DNA from: Chromatiaceae bacterium
GTDB taxonomy: Bacteria; Pseudomonadota; Gammaproteobacteria; Chromatiales; Chromatiaceae
DNA length: 5,636 nucleotides
NCBI GenBank assembly: GCA_012962365.1
Contig: DTXR01000438.1
Coordinates: 1-5,636, forward strand
Reading direction: 5' to 3'
The notes beneath the pieces are model-generated. The model was not told the origin of the DNA and made no database searches. It saw only the letters and a list, made by a program, of their open reading frames with translations. A program made the position numbers and the translations under genes. This document shows positions 1 through 5,636 of the stretch, in pieces (position 1 is the stretch's first letter; the number at the start of each line of letters is the position of its first letter).

Positions 1-86
1 TGACGAATCAAAAGCTTGTGCTATGTGCCCCGATGGACTCACGGATTCAGGATTTTCTTAATTGAGTCACCGAGTATACCCCCGGG

Positions 87-108
87 AAAAACTCAGGAGC
101 ATCTCCTG
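87..108 (-). terminator. Candidate rho-independent terminator of the kinase/regulator operon
   Basis: Read on the minus strand, CAGGAG-ATG-CTCCTG forms a perfect 6-bp stem (4 of 6 pairs G:C) with a 3-base loop, followed after two bases by five T residues (positions 91-87). It lies about 100 bases beyond the response regulator stop codon, in the right orientation to end that transcript. The stem is short and the T run is only five bases, so termination may be partial. The hairpin at 133-160, nearer the stop codon, is longer but has no T run. Confidence 0.42.
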
Positions 109-132
109 CCGGAAGGCATCCAGGCACAGACG

Positions 133-160
133 GGAACCCGGTAATCTATGCCGGGATTCC
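133..160. repeat. Imperfect inverted repeat / hairpin, 3' region of the regulator transcript
   Basis: GGAACCCGG (133-141) pairs with CCGGGATTCC (151-160) around a 9-base loop, with one unpaired A. The stem is about 9 bp and G+C-rich. It lies 50-80 bases downstream of the response regulator stop codon. No T tract follows on either strand, so it is not a standard terminator. It could stabilise the 3' end of the message, or it could be chance. Confidence 0.35.
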
Positions 161-210
161 GGCTTGCGCCACAAATTCCCGCACTCTGCGCAGCCCCTGA
201 ACCCGCGGAC

Positions 211-834
211 TCAGCTTGAAGCCAGGATAGACATACGCACCAGTTCCGCCAAAGAACCTGCCTGCATCTTGTCCATGACTTTCGCCCTGTGGGCTTCGAC
301 TGTCTTGGCAGATACGCCCAAGGCGTTGGCAATTTCCTTGTTCGATTTACCGTCAGTCACCATATCCATGACCTCATGCTCTCTGGGGGTGAGTAGCGAC
401 AGGCGTGACGCCAGTTCGGCACGCTGAGACTGCTCCCAGCGTTGTTGCTCGTCCAGCGACAGCGCATTGCGGATGGCATCCAGCAACAGCTCGTCATTAA
501 ACGGCTTTTCGATGAAATCGATAGCGCCCTCCTTCATCGCCCGCACGGACATGGGTACGTCACCATGCCCGGTGATGATGATGACCGGGATATGGATCTC
601 ATGACGCTGCAGATATTCCTGCAGTTCCAGCCCGCCCATGCCGGGCATGCGTACATCCAGCAGCAGGCAGCCTGAGCGACCGGGATAATAGGCGTCGAGA
701 AAGGCCTCCGCGGATTCATAGCATTCCACGGACAACCCGACGGATTCGATCAGCCACTGCAGGGAACTGCGCATGGCCTCATCATCATCCACCACGAAAA
801 CAGTGGGCTGGGGCTGGTTCTGGCTTTCGTTCAT
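211..834 (-). CDS. FixJ-family two-component response regulator (receiver + LuxR-type HTH)
   Basis: A 207-residue cytoplasmic transcription regulator, the usual length for the FixJ/DctR/TtrR group. The receiver domain spans about residues 10-125. Its acidic cluster is D16-D17-D18, the likely phospho-acceptor is D60 in LLLDVRMPGM, the switch threonine is T88 in ITGHGD, and the conserved lysine is K110 in EKPF. A linker (about 125-143) leads to a LuxR/GerE-type helix-turn-helix (about 145-205) with the family signatures LTPREHEVM, SNKEIA and SAKTVEAHRAKVMDKM. The ATG overlaps the kinase stop codon in an ATGA, and a weak GAGAG lies nine bases upstream, so translation is probably coupled to the kinase. 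Its partner is almost certainly that kinase. By family knowledge, phosphorylation should promote dimerisation and DNA binding. The target genes cannot be read from the sequence. All catalytic receiver residues are present. Confidence 0.96.
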   Translation of the reverse strand: MNESQNQPQPTVFVVDDDEAMRSSLQWLIESVGLSVECYESAEAFLDAYYPGRSGCLLLDVRMPGMGGLELQEYLQRHEIHIPVIIITGHGDVPMSVRAMKEGAIDFIEKPFNDELLLDAIRNALSLDEQQRWEQSQRAELASRLSLLTPREHEVMDMVTDGKSNKEIANALGVSAKTVEAHRAKVMDKMQAGSLAELVRMSILASS

Positions 835-3401
835 GAGGCAATACTCTCGGCAATGACACTGCTGGCGGGCAATTCGATGGTAAACACCGTCCCCTTTCCT
901 TTCAGGGAATCGGCCATGATTCTACCATTGTGTTCTGCAATGATCGTCTGACTGATCGACAAACCCATGCCCATGCCGGTTTTCTTGGTGCTGAAAAACG
1001 GGTCGAACAGGTGCTTGAGATCCTCCGTGGCGATGCCGCTGCCGTTGTCCTTGACCCGGATATAGGCCATTCCATAAGGGCTGGAGCCGGTTTCAATGAG
1101 CAACTGACGATCAACATCCACACGATCACCCAGCGCATCCAGCGCATTCCTCAACAAATTCAGGATCACCTGTTCGATCTGCACCGGATCGACCCTGGCA
1201 ATGACGGGCTGGCGGCTCAACTGCAATTCAATGGCGATGTGCAACTTCTGCCTGTCATAGGCAATCAGAGCGCAGGCATCTTTCACCAGCGTATTCAGAT
1301 CGGTGTATTCGCGCACCGGCTGCTGGCGCGTCACCATGCTGCGCAGGCGCTTGATGATCTCCCCCGCACGTTTCGCCTGGAGGGAAATCTGCTCCATGGC
1401 TCTGATCAACTCCTCTTTCTCTCCCATGCCGAGGCGAATGCGCCGGGCGCAGCCGTTGGCGAAATTGACGATGGCGGACAGCGGCTGGTTCAGTTCATGG
1501 GCGATCCCCGTGGCCATCTCACCCATGGTGCTCAGGCGGGACACGTGGATGAGCTCATTCTGACGATGGCGCGCCTCCTCCTCGGCCTGACGGATCGCGG
1601 TGATATCCCGCCCATAGACATTCACATAGGAAAGATTGGGAACCGGCGCCAACAACAGCGAAAACACCCCACCACTGGTTTCCACTTCCACTTCCCGAGC
1701 ATGCCCCGTTTCCAGTGTCTGTTCCACCAGCCGCTTCCAGTAGATCGGCACGGTCTGCATGCGCTTGCAGCCCCAGTATTCGAGCAGGTCATCGCTGGCC
1801 TTGTTGGCGTAGGTCACCACGCCGGGTTGATTGATGCGCAGCACCGGCAGGGGGCTTTCCTCCGGAAAGGCGGCCAGACTGGCGATTTCCTGCGCCTGGC
1901 GTTTGCGCTCGGAGATGTCCCGAATATAGGTGGTAAAATACAGCTTGTCCTCGAGCATGACCGGCTTGATGGCGACTTCCACGGGAAACAGCTTGCCATC
2001 CTTGCGGCGGGCGCTGAGGGTACGCAGCACGGTGGGCATCTCCACTGCCTGTTCTTCCAGACAGTCATAGAGCAGGCTGTTGAACGCCTCACGCGAACCT
2101 TTGTCCAGTATGAGCTGACCCAGCGACTGGTTCAGCACCTCATTCCAGCTGTAACCAAAAATCTTTTCTGCGGTGGGGTTGAAATCCACGATGCGGCCCA
2201 CCTGGTCGATGGTCACGATAGGGTCGAGAGACGCATCCAGTACCGCTGTTTTCAGCGCTTCCCTTTCCTGGATCTCGGCAGTGTATTTAGCACGCATTTC
2301 CTCCCTGGCTTTCATTACCGCCTGGGTAAAGCTGCGTATCCAGTCTTCCATGATCAGCAACTGGTTACCACCCTGCGGCGTGGGATGCTCGATCTGTAAT
2401 GCACGACTGGAAAACTTGGCCACACGCTTCAGCAAACGGTTGATACGACTGGAAATCAGGATGAACAGCAGTACGAAAATCAATCCCACGATGGCCGCGC
2501 CGGTTAATCGGTGGCGCCGCTCCACCGCGATAATGCTCTGGCGCGTGGCTTCGATCACATCTCTGGAGATCAGTGTGGCGAACAACAGGTTCAGGGGGGA
2601 GTTGCCGTATTCGAAAAACGACTGGGCGGTGATGACATAATCGGATTGGAGCGCAGCTATGTTCGCCCCATCCAGCACATCCGTGTTACTGCTGCTGGCG
2701 AGGATGGTTTGGGTTTCACCATCCACCAGAGCCACCGTGGTCTGGGACGTGCTGGCACGTTGCTGAGAGGCTTTGAGAAAGGTTTCATCGATGCGCACCA
2801 GCAGCACCAGCGACCCCATGAGGTTGTAGCTGGCATCTTCCACCCGCTCGGCAATGAGAATGTAGAGCTCCCCATCCAATCTGGTGATATAGGCCTGTTG
2901 CTGCTCATTGGCAAGGGCATGTTGCAACTCGGTCACCGTTTCTCCGGGCAATGCCTTGTCGCCCAGCTGATAGACCTCCCTGATGCTGCCTTCCAGATCC
3001 GCCAGCAACGCCAGGCTGGGTTTTACCGGCAGGCCTGTTATCGAATCTTCCGGCAACCACACAGGCGCATTCTTCCTATACAGCAGGGGCGCTTCGCCTT
3101 CGTTCGAAAACCAGAACACCGGCTCCAGGTAGTCGGCCATGCGGCGATGATGCGCCAGTAGGCGCGTGGTATTGACATACGACTGGGTGAAGCTGTCGAA
3201 ACGGGCCAGGGATTCACTCGCCCGGGTTTCCAGCTGCCCGCTGAGTTCCTTGTCAAAGATATTGCCGATGGCGTTGGTCTGGATGGGGTCGATGACGATC
3301 CACACCGCCGCACCTGTCAGCAAGCCGAACAATGCCGCCAGCGCCGGCATCGGCACCCGGCGCAACAGGCTGCGTAAAAAATATCGGCGAGAACGCGTCA
3401 T
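831..3401 (-). CDS. Membrane-bound multi-PAS sensor histidine kinase (FixL/DctS-like, HPK4 type)
   Basis: An 856-residue inner-membrane sensor kinase. A basic N-terminus is followed by membrane helix 1 (about 18-38), a predicted periplasmic sensor region (about 40-298), membrane helix 2 (about 299-318) and a degenerate HAMP-like/coiled-coil linker (about 319-385). Then come PAS-1 with its PAC end (about 385-500, ending IRDISERK), PAS-2 (about 510-604, ending YGRDITAIRQAEEE), the dimerisation/phospho-acceptor domain with H635 in GIAHELNQPLSAI, and the ATPase domain. The ATPase domain has the N box (N748/N752 in LNLLRNALDAL), G1 (D785-NGSGI), the F box (LFDPFFSTK) and G2 (GMGMGLSIS), so the catalytic set is intact. 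The H-box type matches FixL, DctS and similar kinases paired with FixJ-like regulators, as here. The periplasmic part may be Cache/CHASE-like but I cannot assign it. PAS-1 resembles the FixL PAS, but F440 occupies the position I align with the haem-binding histidine. AGGTAG lies nine bases before the ATG and supports this start. Confidence 0.95.
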   Translation of the reverse strand: MTRSRRYFLRSLLRRVPMPALAALFGLLTGAAVWIVIDPIQTNAIGNIFDKELSGQLETRASESLARFDSFTQSYVNTTRLLAHHRRMADYLEPVFWFSNEGEAPLLYRKNAPVWLPEDSITGLPVKPSLALLADLEGSIREVYQLGDKALPGETVTELQHALANEQQQAYITRLDGELYILIAERVEDASYNLMGSLVLLVRIDETFLKASQQRASTSQTTVALVDGETQTILASSSNTDVLDGANIAALQSDYVITAQSFFEYGNSPLNLLFATLISRDVIEATRQSIIAVERRHRLTGAAIVGLIFVLLFILISSRINRLLKRVAKFSSRALQIEHPTPQGGNQLLIMEDWIRSFTQAVMKAREEMRAKYTAEIQEREALKTAVLDASLDPIVTIDQVGRIVDFNPTAEKIFGYSWNEVLNQSLGQLILDKGSREAFNSLLYDCLEEQAVEMPTVLRTLSARRKDGKLFPVEVAIKPVMLEDKLYFTTYIRDISERKRQAQEIASLAAFPEESPLPVLRINQPGVVTYANKASDDLLEYWGCKRMQTVPIYWKRLVEQTLETGHAREVEVETSGGVFSLLLAPVPNLSYVNVYGRDITAIRQAEEEARHRQNELIHVSRLSTMGEMATGIAHELNQPLSAIVNFANGCARRIRLGMGEKEELIRAMEQISLQAKRAGEIIKRLRSMVTRQQPVREYTDLNTLVKDACALIAYDRQKLHIAIELQLSRQPVIARVDPVQIEQVILNLLRNALDALGDRVDVDRQLLIETGSSPYGMAYIRVKDNGSGIATEDLKHLFDPFFSTKKTGMGMGLSISQTIIAEHNGRIMADSLKGKGTVFTIELPASSVIAESIAS

Positions 3402-3410
3402 GCTGTAATA

Positions 3411-3416
3411 CTACCT
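3411..3416 (-). promoter_or_regulatory. Ribosome-binding site of the histidine kinase
   Basis: On the minus strand AGGTAG lies nine bases before the ATG at 3401. This is good Shine-Dalgarno spacing and is the main support for choosing this start codon. Confidence 0.6.
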
Positions 3417-3436
3417 GAAACCCTTTTTAGCAGGTA
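3412..3436. repeat. Dyad TACCTG-N13-CAGGTA centred in the divergent region
   Basis: TACCTG (3412-3417) and CAGGTA (3431-3436) are perfect inverted half-sites. The dyad centre (3424) is within one base of the midpoint of the intergenic gap. Each arm contains the AGGT of a ribosome-binding site facing its own gene: 10 bases before the kinase ATG and 12 bases before the RDD ATG. The symmetry could therefore be two opposed Shine-Dalgarno sequences. It could also be an operator for a dimeric regulator, controlling both units at once. Confidence 0.4.
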
Positions 3437-3448
3437 AACTGGATCGCC

Positions 3449-3919
3449 ATGAGTGATGCTCCGATCAATCTCGAAAACGCCGCCGAACCCGGTCTGTTGC
3501 GGCGCCTTGCCGCCATCATCTACGACAGTTTTCTGGTAGGCGCACTGGTGGCTGCGGCCTTTACGCTGGTCTATCTGCCCTTGGCTACCGGGTTTGGCCT
3601 GGAAAACCTAGGCGACTACCCCCTTTATCGAGCTGCCATGACGATCTGGATATTTACCGTGGGTATCGGATTTCATCTGTGGTTCTGGACGCACGGCGGA
3701 CAAACCCTGGGAATGCGGGCATGGCGCATCATGCTGTTTTCCAGTGATGGCCGGTCTCCCCGTCTGAAGCAGGCAATCATTCGTTATGCCGTGGCCATCA
3801 TTTCCCTGGCAGCCTTGGGACTGGGCTTTCTGTGGATACTTATCGATCCGCGAAAACGTGCCTGGCATGATATCGCTTCAGGCACCCGGTTAGTGCTGGT
3901 CGATCCCAACAAAACCTGA
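3449..3919 (+). CDS. RDD family integral membrane protein
   Basis: A 156-residue inner-membrane protein with the RDD layout. The N-terminal signature is LLRRLAAIIYD (R18/R19 and D26 at the start of helix 1). Three predicted membrane helices follow (about 24-44, 61-81 and 110-132), with the family's GGQTLGMRAWRI segment (83-94) between helices 2 and 3. The closing signature is IDPRKRAWHDIASGTRLV (D133, D141). The length is typical for a single-domain member. The family's role is poorly defined: some members have been reported as cation/proton antiporters, while others sit beside unrelated exported or envelope proteins. No residue here decides the function. The ATG has only weak Shine-Dalgarno matches (AGGT 13 bases away, GGA 5 bases away). 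The exported hydrolase-like gene follows after three bases, so the two are probably cotranscribed and perhaps act together at the envelope. Confidence 0.9.
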   Translation: MSDAPINLENAAEPGLLRRLAAIIYDSFLVGALVAAAFTLVYLPLATGFGLENLGDYPLYRAAMTIWIFTVGIGFHLWFWTHGGQTLGMRAWRIMLFSSDGRSPRLKQAIIRYAVAIISLAALGLGFLWILIDPRKRAWHDIASGTRLVLVDPNKT

Positions 3920-3922
3920 ATC

Positions 3923-3982
3923 ATGAAATCGCACAAACTTGTTCTGGCTATCCTGCTGTTGAACGCATTCCCGACGAATGCA
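3923..3982 (+). other. Predicted Sec signal peptide of the exported protein
   Basis: This stretch encodes residues 1-20: a basic start (K2, H4, K5), a hydrophobic core of leucine, valine, alanine and isoleucine, then PTNA before AVTVVDG. The small residue at -1 (A20) and T18 at -3 fit signal peptidase I. Cleavage after A21 is also possible. There is no cysteine at the site, so it is not a lipoprotein. Confidence 0.8.
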
Positions 3983-5611
3983 GCCGTTACTGTAGTGGAT
4001 GGCGATGACTGGCGCCTGCCGTCATGGTCATTGCCGCTGGATGACGCACGTTTCTATTCCGAAGAAGCCTCCCCTGCCGACCATGTCAACGTGCGGGTCA
4101 TCGATCTGACCTGGCGTCAGATCAACCCGAACCCCGGAGAATTTTCGACCACGAGCACGGGAGCAGCCGCCGGAATGCATTTCCCGTCATTACAGGATCA
4201 GCTCGCCATACCCGGAAAATACTGGCTGCGCATCTGGGTGACCGGAGATGATTGGGCACCCGCCTGGGTCAGGGACGATTGCGGCATCAGCAAAACCTGG
4301 ATGGATCACGACGGCCAGGCCAGGCACCTGCCCGTCTGGAACAGTTGTATCTGGGGGCACGTAAAAGACATGTACCGCCAGGTGTTCCTGAACTGGGGGC
4401 TGGCCGGCGACCCCGACATGCTCTTTGCCCATGTCCCGGGCGGCTTCTACTACACCGAATTTGATTTCGACATCCCATTCCAGGCGGCCAAAGACGGCTT
4501 GAGTTTCACCGAATTCAACAACTGGTTCCAGCGCGCCATGAAAGAACTGGTAGCCATTGCCAATGGAGAGAACAACGTCCCCCGGGATGACTATGCCTGG
4601 AAGCTGGTTTATACCGGCGAAGACTATCCGTTCGATGGCACCTGGAACGGCGCCACCAACCTGCTTGCCCGGGATGCCGTGCAGGCGGGCATGGGGATTC
4701 GCAATGGCATTACCGAGCTGTTCAACTTCCACCTGAACCACACTCCCGCCTACGGTGCAGCCATAGCCTCTGACGGTCATATCATGATCAATGAAGACTG
4801 GCCCCTGCTGACAGACAAGCGCACCATCGGTGCCGAAAACGAGTGCTACAACGCCTGTGGTGCCAAAACCAAAAACCTGTACTACGCCATCAAAATGTCC
4901 AACCTGAAAGCACTGCAGATGCGTACCAAGCGGCTCTATGTCGTGCCTGAAGACAGCTATTTGTCCACCTATTCGGATCACTGGGACTGGGTGAGACACT
5001 CCCTGGGAAAACAGCGCCATAACAGCGCCGATGCGTGGGTGGCACTGAGAACCGCCCAGGACAAATACTGGATGGACGACGATAGCCACAACTGGAACAA
5101 TGCTCCCTGGGTGCGCAATCTGGAACGCTGGCTGGTACAGAAAGATATAGGCCCGGACGGCATCACCCGGCGAGGAACAGACCGCCATGTCAACGAGATC
5201 GGCGAGGACAATGGAGAATCCTGGGAAGGTCGCCTTACCGATCACGCCAACGGCCAGGACTATGTCTACTTTTTCGTCGATGACGTGTTCGCCACAACCT
5301 ATAGACAGGAATGGCAGTTGAAGGTGACTTTCGTGGACGAGGGCACCAGTAGCTGGTGGGTCGAGTACCCCGATGGTCAGAAACTCATCTTCAGTGAAAC
5401 CATCAACCGCAGTGACAGTGGCAAGGTAAAAACGGCCAGCATCGATTTGCCCGGCGCATATTTCAACAATCAGTTAGAAAACGCAGCTGACTTCCGCATC
5501 TGCAACGGCGGTCAGAATGACCTGGAAGTGCGCTTTGTACGATTGATCAAGAAACGTCGCCCAGTCGTCGCCCGGATCTTCGAAGATGGTTTTGAAGATC
5601 CGGGAAAATAG
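3923..5611 (+). CDS. Exported glycoside-hydrolase-like protein with C-terminal beta-sandwich and IFEDGFE tail
   Basis: A 562-residue protein starting with a Sec signal peptide (K2-H4-K5, hydrophobic stretch about 6-16, cleavage likely after A20 or A21). Residues about 30-400 look like a (beta/alpha)8-barrel of the clan GH-A type: DLTWRQINPNPGEF (61-74), RIWVTGDDWAPAWV (103-116) and LPVWN (136-140). The candidate acid is E179 in GGFYYTEFDFD, and the candidate nucleophile is E305 or E307 in IGAENECY. Residues about 430-543 read as a beta-sandwich (SWEGRLTD, YFFVDD, KVTFVDEG, DFRI) of a kind I associate with C-terminal domains of secreted hydrolase-like proteins. The protein has 26 tryptophans (about 4.6%), as carbohydrate-binding proteins often do. 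C120/C142 and C308/C312 could form disulfides. The protein ends in a basic stretch (KKRR) and IFEDGFEDPGK. No Shine-Dalgarno is evident in the three-base gap after the RDD stop codon, so coupled translation is likely. The substrate is unknown, and the family and catalytic calls are inference. A non-catalytic binding protein is the main alternative. Confidence 0.8.
   Translation: MKSHKLVLAILLLNAFPTNAAVTVVDGDDWRLPSWSLPLDDARFYSEEASPADHVNVRVIDLTWRQINPNPGEFSTTSTGAAAGMHFPSLQDQLAIPGKYWLRIWVTGDDWAPAWVRDDCGISKTWMDHDGQARHLPVWNSCIWGHVKDMYRQVFLNWGLAGDPDMLFAHVPGGFYYTEFDFDIPFQAAKDGLSFTEFNNWFQRAMKELVAIANGENNVPRDDYAWKLVYTGEDYPFDGTWNGATNLLARDAVQAGMGIRNGITELFNFHLNHTPAYGAAIASDGHIMINEDWPLLTDKRTIGAENECYNACGAKTKNLYYAIKMSNLKALQMRTKRLYVVPEDSYLSTYSDHWDWVRHSLGKQRHNSADAWVALRTAQDKYWMDDDSHNWNNAPWVRNLERWLVQKDIGPDGITRRGTDRHVNEIGEDNGESWEGRLTDHANGQDYVYFFVDDVFATTYRQEWQLKVTFVDEGTSSWWVEYPDGQKLIFSETINRSDSGKVKTASIDLPGAYFNNQLENAADFRICNGGQNDLEVRFVRLIKKRRPVVARIFEDGFEDPGK
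5571..5604. repeat. Perfect 11-bp inverted repeat over the 3' end of the exported-protein gene
   Basis: CCCGGATCTTC (5571-5581) and GAAGATCCGGG (5594-5604) are perfectly complementary around a 12-base loop. The left arm also forms the 12-base palindrome ATCTTCGAAGAT (5576-5587) with the first loop bases, giving two competing hairpins. The repeat encodes the terminal IFEDGFEDPG residues and ends four bases before the stop codon. No T run follows on either strand, so it is not a standard intrinsic terminator. It could protect the 3' end of the message, or it could arise from codon use in the repeated FED-G-FED peptide. Confidence 0.6.
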
Positions 5612-5636
5612 CAAACTGAATTGGCTATAAATAAAA

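Larger units (their letters stand above)
1..210. other. Non-coding stretch downstream of the two-component operon
   Basis: I see no convincing gene here. The reading frames that cross it run antisense into the response regulator and show no recognisable domain. Positions 1-86 carry no clear signal. Positions 87-108 hold a candidate terminator for the leftward operon. Positions 133-160 hold a second imperfect hairpin (GGAACCCGG against CCGGGATTCC, one bulged base) without a following T run on either strand. The left edge may be the flank of another gene outside the window. Confidence 0.6.
3402..3448. promoter_or_regulatory. Divergent intergenic region between the kinase operon and the RDD operon
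   Basis: This 47-base gap must hold, or share with the flanking coding ends, the start signals of both transcription units. On the minus strand an extended -10-like TGcTAAAAA (3432-3424) would give a very short leader for the kinase. On the plus strand TGcTGTAAT (3401-3409) resembles an extended -10 for the RDD gene. Neither has a convincing -35 element, so activator-dependent promoters, or promoters reaching into the coding ends, are possible. The promoter assignments are weak inferences. Confidence 0.4.

Noticed and set aside
36..68. GACTCA / TGAGTC inverted repeat, 21 bases apart
   Set aside because: A 6-bp arm at this spacing is expected by chance, the repeat does not extend, and no T run or promoter element accompanies it.
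62..427. Open frame of 121 codons on the plus strand at the left edge
   Set aside because: Its second half is antisense to the response regulator HTH and its first half is low-complexity basic sequence. There is no ribosome-binding site or domain.
930..2399. Open frame of 489 codons on the plus strand, antisense to the histidine kinase
   Set aside because: It lies wholly opposite a kinase with every catalytic motif intact, is rich in H, Q, G and D as expected for reverse-complement shadows of such genes, and shows no recognisable domain.
211..3401. Naming the pair fixL/fixJ as oxygen sensors of nitrogen fixation
   Set aside because: The apparent haem-ligand position is not histidine, there are two membrane helices with a large periplasmic region, and no nitrogen-fixation or respiratory gene is nearby. 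Only the family-level call is justified.
3413..3435. Lux box for quorum sensing
   Set aside because: The half-sites match ACCTG/CAGGT, but the spacer is 13 rather than 10 bases, there is no autoinducer-binding LuxR or LuxI gene here, and the half-sites double as ribosome-binding sites.
4190..5245. Open frame of 351 codons on the minus strand, antisense to the exported protein
   Set aside because: The plus-strand frame has a signal peptide, family-like motifs and correct operon spacing. The minus frame is a G/V/P-rich shadow without a domain or a suitable neighbour.
5612..5636. TATAAA at 5626-5631 as a -10 element for a gene to the right
   Set aside because: No -35 match lies at a suitable distance and the window ends before any start codon, so the A+T-rich tail alone cannot support a promoter call.

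Overview
The window looks like part of the chromosome of a gammaproteobacterium with moderately high G+C. The protein families and dense gene packing support this, as does the C-terminal IF-E-DGFE tail on the last protein, a motif I recall from secreted proteins of Xanthomonadales/Chromatiales-like lineages. This placement is an inference. No rRNA, tRNA, mobile element or CRISPR array was seen.

Layout: positions 1-210 are non-coding as far as I can tell and hold a possible intrinsic terminator for the leftward operon. Positions 211-3401 (minus strand) are a two-gene two-component operon: a membrane-bound multi-PAS histidine kinase of the FixL/DctS-like HPK4 type, followed with a 4-base ATGA overlap by a FixJ-type response regulator with a LuxR-type DNA-binding domain. 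Positions 3402-3448 are a 47-base divergent intergenic region whose two opposed ribosome-binding sites form a symmetrical TACCTG-N13-CAGGTA dyad. Positions 3449-5611 (plus strand) are a second tightly packed pair: a small three-helix RDD membrane protein and, 3 bases later, an exported 562-residue protein. That protein looks like a (beta/alpha)8-barrel glycoside-hydrolase-like domain plus a C-terminal beta-sandwich. Positions 5612-5636 are an A+T-rich tail with no recognisable gene.

How they may work together: the kinase probably senses a periplasmic or membrane signal and phosphorylates the regulator, which would activate or repress transcription at unknown promoters. The divergent arrangement makes the RDD/exported-protein pair a possible target, but nothing in the sequence proves it. 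The least-explained items are the exported hydrolase-like protein with its terminal motif, the perfect 11-bp inverted repeat in the DNA that encodes that motif, and the apparent loss of the haem-ligand position in the FixL-like PAS domain.
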